NCBI RefSeq assembly: GCF_029714945.1
Contig: NZ_CP121634.1
Span: forward strand, 372,001-436,000
DNA length: 64,000 bases
Source: Bradyrhizobium sp. CIAT3101
GTDB lineage: Bacteria; Pseudomonadota; Alphaproteobacteria; Rhizobiales; Xanthobacteraceae
Direction of reading: 5' to 3'
Positions 10,707 through 19,899 of this stretch are shown one piece after another (positions within the stretch are counted from its first letter, which is position 1; the number at the start of each line of letters is the position of its first letter). Both the position numbers and the translations under genes were made by a program. Under the pieces are notes generated by a model. That model saw only the letters and a list, made by a program, of their open reading frames with translations, did not search any database and was not told the origin of the DNA.

Positions 10707-11876
10707 ATGATGGATCAGCAGAATCTCGGGACGATGCGGCCTGCCTCGGCCGATCCTGCTGCCATTGCGCTGGCCAAAGCCCTCGGACAATGGCCGAAAC
10801 CGGCCGGTTCCACCCGTCCCAGCCCCAAAAAGGTGTTCGATTCCGCCTCCCCGGCGGCGGTCGAGGCGCTCGCCAAGGAACTCGGCCTGCGGCTGGGCGA
10901 CCAGAACGAGCTGACCATCCGCCGCATCCGCCGCGGCAAGGGCTATTCCTTCGTCCGCCCCAACGGCGCCCATATCCGCGACGCCCGCACCATCCGCCGG
11001 CTGCACGCCATGGCGGTGCCGCCGGCCTATCGCGAGGTGCGCTACTCGGCTGATCCGAGCTCGCATCTTCAGGCGGTCGGCCGCGATGCCGCGGGCCGGC
11101 TGCAATATCGCTATCACGCCGACTGGGAGAAGGTCCGCGAGCACCGCAAGGCGCATCGCCTGGAAAAGCTCGTCGGCGCGCTGCCGAAGATCCGGCGCAA
11201 GGTCTCGGCGTTCCTGTCGGGCGACGAGCCGACGCGCGAATTCGCGCTTTCGGCGGTGATCGAGCTGATTGCGCGTACCGCGATCCGTCCCGGCAACGAA
11301 TCCTATGCCCGCCTCAACGGCACCCGCGGCGCGACCACGATGCTGAAGTCGAACGTCACGCTCGAAGACGATTCTTTCGTGCTGACCTTCAAGGCGAAGG
11401 GCGGCAAGGCCGTGCGCAAGGAGTGCGACGCGGCCAAGCTGGTGCGCGCCATCGGCATCCTCAACGGCGTTCCCGGCAAGCGCATGTTCCAGTATCGCGA
11501 TGCCTACGGTATCGTGCGCGCGGTCAGCACCACGCAGGTGAATGCGTTCCTGCGCGAGATCGCCGGCATCAAGATTTCGCTGAAGGATTTTCGTACGCTG
11601 ATGGCCTCGGCCGTCGTCGTGGAATCGCTGTCGCGGATCACGCCGGCGACCAGCCAGCGCGGCCGCAAGAAGCAGGTGCTGGATGCGATCCGCGCCGCCG
11701 CCGACAAGCTCTCCAATACGCCGGCGATCTGCCGCAAGAGCTACGTCCACGACACCATCGTCACCGCCTTCGAGGACGGCATCCTCGAGCGTTTTGCGGC
11801 GACGATGAAGGGCCAGCGCTCGCAGGCCCGGCGCGAGCAGCTGTTGCAGCAGGTGGTCGCGACCGCGGCGGTGTAA
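10707..11876 (+). CDS. DNA topoisomerase IB
   Basis: 389 residues, the eukaryote/poxvirus-like type IB enzyme found in some bacteria. It relaxes supercoils by nicking one strand through a 3'-phosphotyrosine. The likely catalytic tyrosine is Y346 in CRKSYVHD. Other active-site elements are R194 in AIRPGNESY and a lysine in FKAKGGK; the DFRTLMAS segment occupies the usual DFRTW position. The N-terminal DNA-clamp domain covers about 50-130. It is monocistronic and possibly under general stress control (see the upstream candidate promoter). The opposite-strand open frame of 379 codons over this gene is a shadow. Confidence 0.92.
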   Translation: MMDQQNLGTMRPASADPAAIALAKALGQWPKPAGSTRPSPKKVFDSASPAAVEALAKELGLRLGDQNELTIRRIRRGKGYSFVRPNGAHIRDARTIRRLHAMAVPPAYREVRYSADPSSHLQAVGRDAAGRLQYRYHADWEKVREHRKAHRLEKLVGALPKIRRKVSAFLSGDEPTREFALSAVIELIARTAIRPGNESYARLNGTRGATTMLKSNVTLEDDSFVLTFKAKGGKAVRKECDAAKLVRAIGILNGVPGKRMFQYRDAYGIVRAVSTTQVNAFLREIAGIKISLKDFRTLMASAVVVESLSRITPATSQRGRKKQVLDAIRAAADKLSNTPAICRKSYVHDTIVTAFEDGILERFAATMKGQRSQARREQLLQQVVATAAV

Positions 11877-11888
11877 CCCGCCGCATCG

Positions 11889-12344
11889 CTACATATTGTC
11901 CGAAAGACCCTTGTCCGGACCGGGATCGCGGCCCGCGGCTGCGTTCGTGAGTCGTGCCAGATAATGCGCCCACCCTTTCGCGTGGGCGGCCACCTGCTCC
12001 TCGGTCGGCAACCCGCTATGGGTCATGCGCAGCAGCGTGCCGCCGTCGTGTTCGATCAAGTCGATCTCGATCAGGCTCGAGCCGGGCGGCACCTCCTGGC
12101 CGCCCTCCCAGCCGAACGTGTAGGCCAGGCGATGCACCGGCACGACCTCGCGGAAGGCGCCGCGGGCGACGCTGGCACGCGGGCCGATTCCCTTGAGCAG
12201 ATAGAGCCCACCGGGATGCGGCTCGGTGGTGGCGTCCGAGCCCATCCAGCTCAGGATTTTCTCAGGGTCGGTCAAATAGGCGAAGACGGTGGCGCGCGGG
12301 GCTGCGATCTGCGTCTCGCGTCGCAATACGAACGGCTCGGTCAT
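11889..12344 (-). CDS. SRPBCC (AHSA1-like) domain protein
   Basis: 151 residues, a single START/Bet v1-like helix-grip domain of the AHSA1 type. The opening RRETQIAAPRATVFAYLTDPE and the closing KGWAHYLARL are typical of the group. These small cytosolic proteins bind hydrophobic ligands, and their cellular roles are mostly unknown. Its 3' end converges with topoisomerase IB 12 bases away. Its start is 65 bases from the divergent cyclase gene. Confidence 0.85.
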   Translation of the reverse strand: MTEPFVLRRETQIAAPRATVFAYLTDPEKILSWMGSDATTEPHPGGLYLLKGIGPRASVARGAFREVVPVHRLAYTFGWEGGQEVPPGSSLIEIDLIEHDGGTLLRMTHSGLPTEEQVAAHAKGWAHYLARLTNAAAGRDPGPDKGLSDNM

Positions 12345-12409
12345 CGGCGATCATCCCTGGGCTGATACTGGCACATGGCGGCGCCAAAGCAGCCCGTCAA
12401 GGATTGCCC

Positions 12410-13537
12410 GTGACAAACACCGCCGACCTTCGCCATCATCGTCTGATGCAACTGTCTCCGACCCTCGCCTGGCTCGTCGATGCCGCATCGGATAGTCCCG
12501 GCGCCGATCGCCTGCTCGCGGAACTCGGCGCGCACCTGCTCGCCGATGGTGTGCCGCTTGCGGCAGGCAGCCTGACGCTGGAGGTGCCGCACCCGTTGAT
12601 CGCCAAGCGGACATGGCTGTGGCGGGCGGACAACGGCCGGGTGATCGAGGCGCTTGGCTTTGCGCCCGGCGGGCTCGCGCCCGATTTGCCCAACGATGCC
12701 GGCCGCCGCTGGCTGCGCGACATCGCAGGCGGCGAAGTCCATGAAGACGTTGTCGGGCGCGATGGGCCGCTGCTCGGCTGGATCGGGCCGCGTGCGTTCA
12801 CGGCCGGCGAAATCGAGCAACTGCGCCAGGCCGCGCGCTTTGCCGCGACGCCGCTCGCTGTGCTCGCTGCGCGCGCCACCTTGCGGGCCACGCTGGAGGC
12901 CTATCTCGGCAAGCGCAGCGCCGAGCGGGTGCTGGCGGCGCCGTTGCGGCGCGACCTCGGCGAGACCATCCAGGCTGCGCTGCTCTATGCCGATCTGCGA
13001 GGCTTCACCACCTTGTCGGAAGCCAGCCCGCCGGCCGATGTCATCGCGGCGCTCGATGCCTGGTTCGATCGCATCGCCGGTGCCGTTCATGCCTTCGGCG
13101 GCGAGGTGCTCAAATTCATCGGCGACGGCATGCTCGCGATCTTTCCGGTGGTCGAGGCGTCACCGCGTCGCGCCTGCGAGGCCGCTCTGCGCGCGGCAGG
13201 TGCAGCCGAAGCCGGGATGGCGTATCTCAATGCCGAGCGCGGCGCGCAAGGATTGCCGCCGCTCGCGTTCGGTGCCGCGCTTCATCTCGGCGAGATGCTC
13301 TGGGGCAATATCGGCGCCGCCAATCGGCTGGACTTCACGGCGATCGGTCCCGCCGTCAACCTCGCCAGCCGGCTCGAAGGCCTGTGCAAGCCGCTCGGCA
13401 GGACCGTGCTGGTATCGGGCGCACTCGCAGCCGAGACGGACATGCCCCTGGTCGCGCTCGGACTGCACAAGCTGCGCGGCATCGCCTCGCCATGCGAGGT
13501 GCTCACGCTGCCGGAGACGCAAGCTCCGATATCGTAG
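12410..13537 (+). CDS. class III adenylate/guanylate cyclase
   Basis: About 375 residues. The N-terminal region (about 1-180) has no recognised sensor fold by eye. The cyclase catalytic domain (about 185-365) shows both metal-binding aspartates, in LLYADLRGFT and FIGDGMLAIFP. A lysine in EVLKFIGDG and an aspartate in RLDFTAIGP are consistent with ATP as substrate, so it probably makes cAMP. The GTG at 12410 was preferred because AAGGA lies six bases upstream; TTG at 12404 and ATG at 12446 are alternatives. Its TAG stop codon is part of a palindromic repeat. Confidence 0.85.
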   Translation: MTNTADLRHHRLMQLSPTLAWLVDAASDSPGADRLLAELGAHLLADGVPLAAGSLTLEVPHPLIAKRTWLWRADNGRVIEALGFAPGGLAPDLPNDAGRRWLRDIAGGEVHEDVVGRDGPLLGWIGPRAFTAGEIEQLRQAARFAATPLAVLAARATLRATLEAYLGKRSAERVLAAPLRRDLGETIQAALLYADLRGFTTLSEASPPADVIAALDAWFDRIAGAVHAFGGEVLKFIGDGMLAIFPVVEASPRRACEAALRAAGAAEAGMAYLNAERGAQGLPPLAFGAALHLGEMLWGNIGAANRLDFTAIGPAVNLASRLEGLCKPLGRTVLVSGALAAETDMPLVALGLHKLRGIASPCEVLTLPETQAPIS

Positions 13538-13617
13538 CCCGGATAGAGCGCAACGAAATCCGGGGGCCGGCCGCGTTTGCGATGTCCCGGATTGTGCTTC
13601 GCTCCATCCGGGCTACG
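13533..13617. repeat. intergenic palindrome, GTAGCCCGG family
   Basis: Arms of about 32 bases: cgtagcccggatagagcg at the left (from 13533) and the reverse, ending catccgggctacg, at the right (to 13617), with an inner ATCCGGG pair. It lies between the convergent cyclase and EVE-domain genes. Bases 13535-13537 are the cyclase stop codon. Confidence 0.8.
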
Positions 13618-13626
13618 ACAGCTGGC

Positions 13627-14040
13627 CTACATCCCGCCCATCTTGCAAACCAGCTTCCATTCCTCGGCCGTCACCGGCTGCACCGAGAGTCGTGAATATT
13701 TCACCAGCGCCATGTCGGCGAGTTTTTTCTCGGCCTTGATCGCCGCCATCGTCACCGGTGTCTTCAGGGGCTTGTCGGCCTTGATGTCGACGCAGACGAA
13801 CTTTTCGGTCTTGTCGGTGGGATCGGTGTAGGCCTCCTTGATGATCTCCGCGATGCCGACGATCTCCTTGCCCTCGTTGGAATGATAGAAGAACGCCTTG
13901 TCGCCCTTCTTCATGTTCACGAGATTGATGCGTGCCGTGTAATTGCGCACGCCGGTCCAGGCCTCGCCCTTGGCGCCCTTCGCGACCTGCTGGTCCCAGG
14001 ACCACACCGATGGTTCGGATTTCACCAGCCAATAGTTCAT
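13627..14040 (-). CDS. EVE domain-containing protein
   Basis: 137 residues, essentially one EVE domain (PUA-like fold). It opens MNYWLVKSEPSVWSWDQ, contains NYTARINLVNMKKGDKAFFYH, and ends EEWKLVCKMGG. EVE domains bind modified bases in DNA or RNA; stand-alone bacterial members are widespread with little defined function. The ATG at 14040 is fixed by the conserved N-terminus, so the frame extension to 14124 is not used. It converges with the cyclase gene. Confidence 0.92.
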   Translation of the reverse strand: MNYWLVKSEPSVWSWDQQVAKGAKGEAWTGVRNYTARINLVNMKKGDKAFFYHSNEGKEIVGIAEIIKEAYTDPTDKTEKFVCVDIKADKPLKTPVTMAAIKAEKKLADMALVKYSRLSVQPVTAEEWKLVCKMGGM

Positions 14041-14143
14041 CGCAACCTGCCTCATTCCCGGATATGCGCGCCTCTCGTGCCGCGACCATACAGCCACGCG
14101 GATGCCTGCGACAAGCGCGGGCATCCGCTATCCATCGCGCGAC

Positions 14144-15259
14144 TTACTCCTTCAGATATCGATCGAAGAATTTTGCGATATCGGTGAATGCCTCCTTCGT
14201 CTCCGGCACATTGATGTTGAACTGGTACTGCGCGTGAGACTGGCCTTCATAGACGTTGAGGTCGGCGATCACGCCCGCGCGGCGCAATTTGCGATGGGTG
14301 CGAACAGTGTTGCTCAGGAACAGATCGCGCGTGCCCGATGTCAGGATGGTCGGCGGAAAACCTTTGAAGTCGCCGTAGATCGGCGAGATGTAGGGATTCT
14401 TCAGATCTGTGCCGTTGGCATAGAGTTTTGCGGCGCGGCCAAGCCAGCCGTCCCAGGTCACAAGCACGTTGTCGACCCACTCGTTGCTGGCATAGGTGTC
14501 GCCGATCCTGTCGATATCGGCCCAGGGCGTGCCCGGTGCGATGGCGGCCGGCTTCGGCAACTTCTCGTCCTTCGCCCGCAGCACCATCGCAAGCGTCATG
14601 GCACCGCCCGTCGACGTGCCGAAGATCGCCATCCGGCGGGCATCGTGATCCCTGGTGACTTCCTTCCAGACCGCCATCGCATCGTCCATCGCGGCGGGAT
14701 AGGGGAAGTCGGGCGGCATGCGGTAGTCGACCGAGATCACCTTGAAGCCGCCAAAGCCCGCCATCATGATCGCTTCCGGCAGTGCGGCTTCGCCCGGCCC
14801 GAACACATAGCCGCCGCCATGGACATGAACGAGCAGGCGACGCCGGTTTTCGGGCGCGATCCTGTTCGGCGTGACGATGAAGCAATGCACGCCGGCGATC
14901 CTGGTCTCCTCGACCTTGACGCCGAGCTTCTCCTTCATCGCGGGGATCCCGGCGATCGCCAGCTTGGCGCGGCGGTCGATCAGCTCCTTCCATTCCGTAG
15001 GAGTCTTCGGGTCGGCATTGAAATGCGGCGGAAACGGCGCGCCGATCATGGCCTGCATGTCGGCGCTGACGTCGTTGGAGGGATTGGCGATCGATTTGAC
15101 GGGTGCGACGCGCTTGCCGTTGTCGGCATTGGCGGCCGCCTCATTCTTGGCGAGCTCGTTATAGGAGATCGCGGCCTGGGCGTAGGCAGCGACGGGTAAT
15201 GTCATGGCGGCAAGTGTGGTGATGGCGATCGAAACGATCGCGCGATGCGGTTTGCGCAT
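14144..15259 (-). CDS. exported alpha/beta hydrolase (HSL-type esterase)
   Basis: 371 residues with a signal peptide (about 1-28, cut after AYAQA). It has a hormone-sensitive-lipase-like hydrolase fold with the oxyanion motif HVHGGGYVFGPG. The nucleophile elbow is GTSTGG, against the usual GDSAGG. The acid is probably in TSGTRDLFL and the histidine in GQSHAQY. It is probably a periplasmic esterase for short acyl or acetyl esters; the substrate cannot be told. It is monocistronic. Confidence 0.82.
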   Translation of the reverse strand: MRKPHRAIVSIAITTLAAMTLPVAAYAQAAISYNELAKNEAAANADNGKRVAPVKSIANPSNDVSADMQAMIGAPFPPHFNADPKTPTEWKELIDRRAKLAIAGIPAMKEKLGVKVEETRIAGVHCFIVTPNRIAPENRRRLLVHVHGGGYVFGPGEAALPEAIMMAGFGGFKVISVDYRMPPDFPYPAAMDDAMAVWKEVTRDHDARRMAIFGTSTGGAMTLAMVLRAKDEKLPKPAAIAPGTPWADIDRIGDTYASNEWVDNVLVTWDGWLGRAAKLYANGTDLKNPYISPIYGDFKGFPPTILTSGTRDLFLSNTVRTHRKLRRAGVIADLNVYEGQSHAQYQFNINVPETKEAFTDIAKFFDRYLKE

Positions 15260-15373
15260 GCGTTTTCCCCTGGGATCCGTTTCGTTGTTGTTGGACCGGG
15301 ATCCTGCGGTGTGCCGCCAGGCTAGACCAGCGTGTACAGGCCGTGAAGTGCTACCTGAGATGCCGAGGTCGCC

Positions 15374-16354
15374 TTACTCCTCGGCCCTGAACGGCCGCGT
15401 CAGCAATCCCTCGATCGCAGCGTCGATCGTCAGCTGACCGTTCAGGATGGCAGCGACCGCTTGCGAGACCGGCATGTCGACATGCCCTGCGCCCGCGAGT
15501 TCAACCAGCACCGGCGCGGTGAATGCCCCCTCCGCCAGCTTGCCGGCGGGGGCAGCTTCTCCGCGTCCGAGCGCGATACCGAGTGCGAAATTGCGCGACT
15601 GCGCGGTCGAGCAACTGAGGAGGAGGTCGCCGAGGCCGGAGAGGCCGGAGAGCGTTTCGGTGCGCGCGCCATAGGCGCGGCCGAGCCGTGCGAGTTCGCT
15701 GAAGCCGCGTGTCGTCAATGCGGCGAGCGCGGAGGCGCCGAGGTTGCGGCCGACCACGATGCCGGCGGCGATCGCGAGCACGTTCTTGGCCGCGCCGCCG
15801 ATCTCGACGCCGCGGACGTCCGTGGTGTGATAGGGGCGGAAGGTCGCCGAGCCAAGGGCCTGCACCAGGGCGCTCGCCAAGTCCTCGTCCTTTGCCGCCA
15901 GCGTCACTGCCGTCGGCAGGCCGCGCGCGACGTCGTCGGCAAAACTGGGGCCCGACAGGATTGCGGGCTGCGCATGCGGCGCGGCCTCCGCAATCACGTC
16001 GGTCATGAATTTGTGGGTGCCGTGCTCGATGCCCTTGGCACAGGCGATGATCGGCACCGGCTTCGTGACGTGCGAGGCCAGCATGTTGACCGCGCCGCGC
16101 AGATGCTGCGCCGGCGTCGCGATCAGCAGCATGTCCGCGCGCGCCGCCAGCGCGAGCTCGCTCGTCACCACGATCTCGGGCGCCAGCCGCACGCCCGGCA
16201 GCCGCGGATTGTTGCGGGTCGATGCGATCCGCGCGGCGTGTTCCGCGTTGCGCGCCCACAATGTCACGTTCCGCCCCGCACGTGCGGCCACCGCCGCCAG
16301 CGCCGTACCCCAGGCACCCGCGCCGATCACCGCGACGGACTGGAACGCGGTCAT
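15374..16354 (-). CDS. gpsA: glycerol-3-phosphate dehydrogenase [NAD(P)+]
   Basis: 326 residues. It reduces dihydroxyacetone phosphate to sn-glycerol 3-phosphate, the start of phospholipid synthesis. The N-terminal Rossmann motif is [10 protein letters not shown]. The central [10 protein letters not shown] and [15 protein letters not shown] segments and the catalytic-lysine region [13 protein letters not shown] are all present. It lies downstream of tsaD on the same strand, separated by a palindromic element of about 160 bases. Confidence 0.95.
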   Translation of the reverse strand: MTAFQSVAVIGAGAWGTALAAVAARAGRNVTLWARNAEHAARIASTRNNPRLPGVRLAPEIVVTSELALAARADMLLIATPAQHLRGAVNMLASHVTKPVPIIACAKGIEHGTHKFMTDVIAEAAPHAQPAILSGPSFADDVARGLPTAVTLAAKDEDLASALVQALGSATFRPYHTTDVRGVEIGGAAKNVLAIAAGIVVGRNLGASALAALTTRGFSELARLGRAYGARTETLSGLSGLGDLLLSCSTAQSRNFALGIALGRGEAAPAGKLAEGAFTAPVLVELAGAGHVDMPVSQAVAAILNGQLTIDAAIEGLLTRPFRAEE

Positions 16355-16371
16355 GGCGCGATCTCTCTACT

Positions 16372-16529
16372 CCCTCGCCCCGCTCTTGCGGGGAGAGGGT
16401 TGGGGTGAGGGGCCTCTCTGCACAAATTCGGTGAGAGATGGATTCGCGGAGAGCCCCCCTCACCCGCCGCGCTCAGGCGCGCAAGTGCGCTGCCGAGCGC
16501 GTCGACCTCTCCCCGCAAGCGGGGAGAGG
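16372..16529. repeat. intergenic palindrome, CTCCCCGC family
   Basis: The left hairpin ccctcgccccgctcttgcgg begins at 16372. The middle GGGTGAGGGG pairs with CCCCTCACCC further right. The right hairpin (16506-16529) is cctctccccgc-aa-gcggggagagg. It lies between tsaD and gpsA. A shorter relative sits after folD at 37911. Confidence 0.75.
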
Positions 16530-16560
16530 TGAAATGGAGCTCGTAGCGACACCACGACAT

Positions 16561-17634
16561 TCAGTATCCCGCCCGCGTCTTGCCGTAGCCTGCGGGCGCG
16601 GTGGCGTTGGCGTCGAGCAGCCAGCGCGCGCGCGGCTGTGCCTCCATCGTATCGGTGATGCCGAGCGCCAGGCGTTCGGCGCCGGCCCAGGCGATCATCG
16701 CGCCATTGTCGGTGCAGAGTGCGGGCGGCGGCATGATCAGCTGCGTCTGCGCCTCGCTGGCGACGTCGAACAATGCGCCGCGGATCGCCTGATTGGCGGC
16801 GACACCGCCGGCCGCGACCAGCGCGCGCGGCGCGCCGAATTGGTCGCGGAACAGCCGGAGACCGACCCGCAGCCGGTCGGCCGTGGAATCCAGCACAGCG
16901 GCTTGAAAGCTCGCGCAGAGATCGTTGACGTCCTGCGGCGTGATCTCAGCCAGCCGGCTCGCTTCGGTGCGGACTGCCGTCTTCAGTCCCGACAGGGAGA
17001 AGTTGGCATCGGGACGTCCCTGCATCGGCCGCGGGAAAGCAAAGCGCCCCGCATCGCCGTTCGCCGCCGCGCGTTCGACCTGCGGACCGCCCGGATAGGG
17101 CAGGCCCAGCATCTTCGCGACCTTGTCGAAGGCCTCACCGATCGCGTCATCGACGGTGGTGCCAAGCCGCACATATTGACCGACGCCGGTGACAGCGACG
17201 ATCTGGGTGTGGCCACCGGAGGCGAGGAACAGACAGTAAGGAAATTCGATCGCATCGGTCAGGCGCGGCGTCAGTGCATGCGCCTCGAGATGGTTGACCG
17301 CAACCAGAGGCGTGTCGTGCACCATCGCGATCGCCTTCGCGGTGGTGAGCCCGACGATGACGCCACCGATCAGGCCCGGTCCCGCAGCGGCCGCGACGCC
17401 GTCGAGCTGGGCGTAGTCGATGCCGGCCTCGTGCATGGCACGGTCGATGATGCCGTCGAGCACGTCGACATGGGCGCGCGCCGCGATCTCCGGCACGACG
17501 CCGCCGAAGCGGGCATGCTCCTCGACCTGCGACCGCACGATATTGGACAGGATCCTGCCGCTCCCGTCAGGCGCGCGCTCGATCACGGCCGCGGCGGTCT
17601 CGTCGCAGGTGGTCTCGATGCCCAGTACCAGCAT
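16561..17634 (-). CDS. tsaD: tRNA N6-adenosine threonylcarbamoyltransferase
   Basis: 357 residues from the ATG at 17634. It is the catalytic subunit for t6A37 formation on ANN-decoding tRNAs, working with TsaB, TsaC and TsaE. It shows the N-terminal [30 protein letters not shown], and the metal-binding histidines in AVNHLEAHA, with an ASKH-fold SGGHTQ. A TTG six codons upstream (17652), preceded by AAGGG, is a possible alternative start. It is divergent from hemD with a 149-base gap and upstream of gpsA. Confidence 0.95.
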   Translation of the reverse strand: MLVLGIETTCDETAAAVIERAPDGSGRILSNIVRSQVEEHARFGGVVPEIAARAHVDVLDGIIDRAMHEAGIDYAQLDGVAAAAGPGLIGGVIVGLTTAKAIAMVHDTPLVAVNHLEAHALTPRLTDAIEFPYCLFLASGGHTQIVAVTGVGQYVRLGTTVDDAIGEAFDKVAKMLGLPYPGGPQVERAAANGDAGRFAFPRPMQGRPDANFSLSGLKTAVRTEASRLAEITPQDVNDLCASFQAAVLDSTADRLRVGLRLFRDQFGAPRALVAAGGVAANQAIRGALFDVASEAQTQLIMPPPALCTDNGAMIAWAGAERLALGITDTMEAQPRARWLLDANATAPAGYGKTRAGY

Positions 17635-17783
17635 TGGCGAATTGTTATCCAATTTGCGCCCTTGCGCTCATCCGTAAAGCAGAGTTCTGGTAACGCGGTA
17701 GCATTCCGGGGTCGGCTTGCGCAATCGTCACGCGCAGCCATCCCTCGAATGCGTCACCGCCACGTGGTCCGGGAACACAAGCG

Positions 17784-18530
17784 ATGTCCATTCTTGTCAC
17801 ACGGCCGCATCCCGACAATGAGGCGACGGCGGAAAATCTGCGCGTGCGGGGACATGTGGTGCTGCTCGCGCCGGTGCTCAAGTTCGAGCCGGTGGCTTTC
17901 CATGACGAGAGTGAGGCGGGCTACAGCGCCATCATCGTGACGTCGGCCAATGCGATCCGCGCCGTCGCGCCGCAATTGCGGGACCTCGGCCTCGTGGAGC
18001 TGCCGCTGTTCGCGGTCGGCGAGCACACGGCTGCCGTGGCGCGCGAAGTCGGCTTTGCGGATGTGATCGTCGCCGGCGGCGACGCCGCGTCCTTGCGCGA
18101 CAAGGTGATGCAGAGCGCGCGCGACAAGGTGCTGAAGAAAAAGAGTACGCTGCTCTATCTTGCGGGCGCCGACCTGTCGCGGGATCTCGGCGGCGAGCTC
18201 GGCGCGGAAGGGTTTAGCGTGGTCACTCAGACGACCTACCGTATGGCCCCGGTCAAGCTTCTGCCGCGCGACGTCTGCGACGGCTTTGCCGCGCATGGTA
18301 TCGAGGCGGTGCTGCATTACTCCCGGCGCAGCGCGCGGGCCTTCCTGGACGCGGCCCGGGACGAAGGCGTCGAAATCTCGGCACTGGCGATCCCGCAATG
18401 CTGCCTGTCCGAGACGGTCGCCAGCGTGCTGCGTGATGCCGGGGCATCGCAGGTCCTGGTGGCCGCGACCCCGGACGAAAATGCCCTGTTTGACGCCTTG
18501 GAGCGTGCTTTGCGGACCCGTTTGGCGTAA
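17784..18530 (+). CDS. hemD: uroporphyrinogen-III synthase
   Basis: 248 residues, the normal length for this poorly conserved enzyme, which cyclises and inverts hydroxymethylbilane to uroporphyrinogen III. It opens ILVTRPHPDNEATAENL and contains IIVTSANAIRAV and the C-terminal CLSETVASVLRDAG. The next two genes, Mic60-like and HemY-like, are the standard alphaproteobacterial neighbours. hemC, often found directly before hemD in other rhizobia, is not here. Confidence 0.92.
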   Translation: MSILVTRPHPDNEATAENLRVRGHVVLLAPVLKFEPVAFHDESEAGYSAIIVTSANAIRAVAPQLRDLGLVELPLFAVGEHTAAVAREVGFADVIVAGGDAASLRDKVMQSARDKVLKKKSTLLYLAGADLSRDLGGELGAEGFSVVTQTTYRMAPVKLLPRDVCDGFAAHGIEAVLHYSRRSARAFLDAARDEGVEISALAIPQCCLSETVASVLRDAGASQVLVAATPDENALFDALERALRTRLA

Positions 18531-18595
18531 GAGGACGGGCCGAATCCGAGGCAATCGGGCTCGTCTCTGGTATGAAAGTGTGAGGAACCGTCACG

Positions 18596-19864
18596 ATGGC
18601 CGACGACAAGCCGGAAGACGCAGGCAAGCGTGAAAACGTAGGACTCGCCCCCGAGTCCGGCCGTGCCAAGCGCACCCCGCCCACCATCGACCTCGAGGCG
18701 ACCGAAGTCTCCACCCAGCCGCAGGATGTGGCGGCTGAGCCGGAGGCGCAGCCATCGGCCGAACAGGCAAACGCCGCGCAGACCGCCGCCGAAGACGCAG
18801 AAGTCGACACGGCCAAGGTCGAGACAGCCAAGGTTGAGACAGCCAAGACCGAGCCGGAGCCTGGCGAGGCGCAGGCTGCCATTGCATCGAGCGCCATTTC
18901 GCCCTGGATCATCGCGCCATTTTCCGGCGCCGCCGCAGCCGCGGTCGTGATCGCGGTCGGTTGGGCATTGGGCTGGCCCGCAGTGCAGGCGCCGCCGGCC
19001 GCGCCGCAAGTGACGAGTGCCGCGATCGATGCGCTGAGCGGTCGCGTCGCCGCAGTCGAAGCCAAGGCGGGCAAGCCCGCCGCCGATCCGGCCATCGTCG
19101 CGCGGCTCGATGCGCTGGAGAAATCCGTCGGCACCCTGCGCGGCGACATCGCCGGCTTGCGCGCGCAATCCGACAAGACCGCGAGCGCATTGAACGATGC
19201 GAAATCCGCGCCGCGCGATGCAGCAGCCTCGTCCGGCCTTGCCGCCCTCGACGACCGCATCTCCCAGCTCGAGCGCGCTAGCACCACCGCGCGCGCCGAG
19301 CTCGCGCAGCAGGGCGAAAAGATCGCCGACGCCAAGGCGGCGGACGACAAGCCGTTGCGCTACGTGGTCGCCGCCACCCTGCTCGATGTCGCCGTCCGCC
19401 ACAACGATCCCTATGAGGCACAGCTCACGGCTGCGCGGTCGTTCGCCGCCAAGCCCGAACTGCTGAAGCCGCTCGATGCGTTTGCCGCGTCGGGCATTCC
19501 GACGCCGGTCGCGCTGACGCGCGAGCTCCTCAACATCGTGCCGAAATTGGCGCCGCCGCCGGAGACGCCGAGCAGCAATGCCGGCATCGTCGAGCGCCTT
19601 CAGGCGGGCGCGTCGAAGCTCGTCCGTATCGAGCGCACCGACGGGGTCGGCAACGACCGCGGCGCCATCGTCGCGCGCATCACGGCCGCAGCGCTGCGCA
19701 ACGATTTCGGCGAGGCGCGGCGCGAGCTGAAGACGCTGCCGGATGCCGATCGCGCGCCTGCGCAAGCCTGGCTCGACAAGGCCGACGCGCGCGATGCCGC
19801 GCTCGCGGCCTCCCGCAAATTCGCCGACGACGCTCTCGCTGGTCTCGCCAAGCCCGCTCAATAA
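18596..19864 (+). CDS. alphaproteobacterial Mic60 (mitofilin-like) membrane protein
   Basis: 422 residues. The acidic Ala/Glu-rich N-terminus (1-100) includes a short repeat, TAKVETAKVETAKT, encoded by imperfect 15-bp units. One membrane helix (about 103-128) is followed by a predicted coiled coil (about 140-270) and a C-terminal mitofilin-like domain ending in NDFGEARRELKTLPDADR. Alphaproteobacterial Mic60 homologues are the likely ancestors of the mitochondrial cristae-junction protein and can shape membranes. Placement between hemD and HemY is typical of this family. The short domain makes similarity weak, so the synteny supports the call. Confidence 0.82.
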   Translation: MADDKPEDAGKRENVGLAPESGRAKRTPPTIDLEATEVSTQPQDVAAEPEAQPSAEQANAAQTAAEDAEVDTAKVETAKVETAKTEPEPGEAQAAIASSAISPWIIAPFSGAAAAAVVIAVGWALGWPAVQAPPAAPQVTSAAIDALSGRVAAVEAKAGKPAADPAIVARLDALEKSVGTLRGDIAGLRAQSDKTASALNDAKSAPRDAAASSGLAALDDRISQLERASTTARAELAQQGEKIADAKAADDKPLRYVVAATLLDVAVRHNDPYEAQLTAARSFAAKPELLKPLDAFAASGIPTPVALTRELLNIVPKLAPPPETPSSNAGIVERLQAGASKLVRIERTDGVGNDRGAIVARITAAALRNDFGEARRELKTLPDADRAPAQAWLDKADARDAALAASRKFADDALAGLAKPAQ

Positions 19865-19899
19865 GATTCGCGCAACAATCCGCGCGTATAGGAACAGTC

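Noticed and set aside
16372..16529. Repeated hairpins as a CRISPR array
   Set aside because: Only paired inverted arms, no regularly spaced direct repeats and no cas gene in the window.
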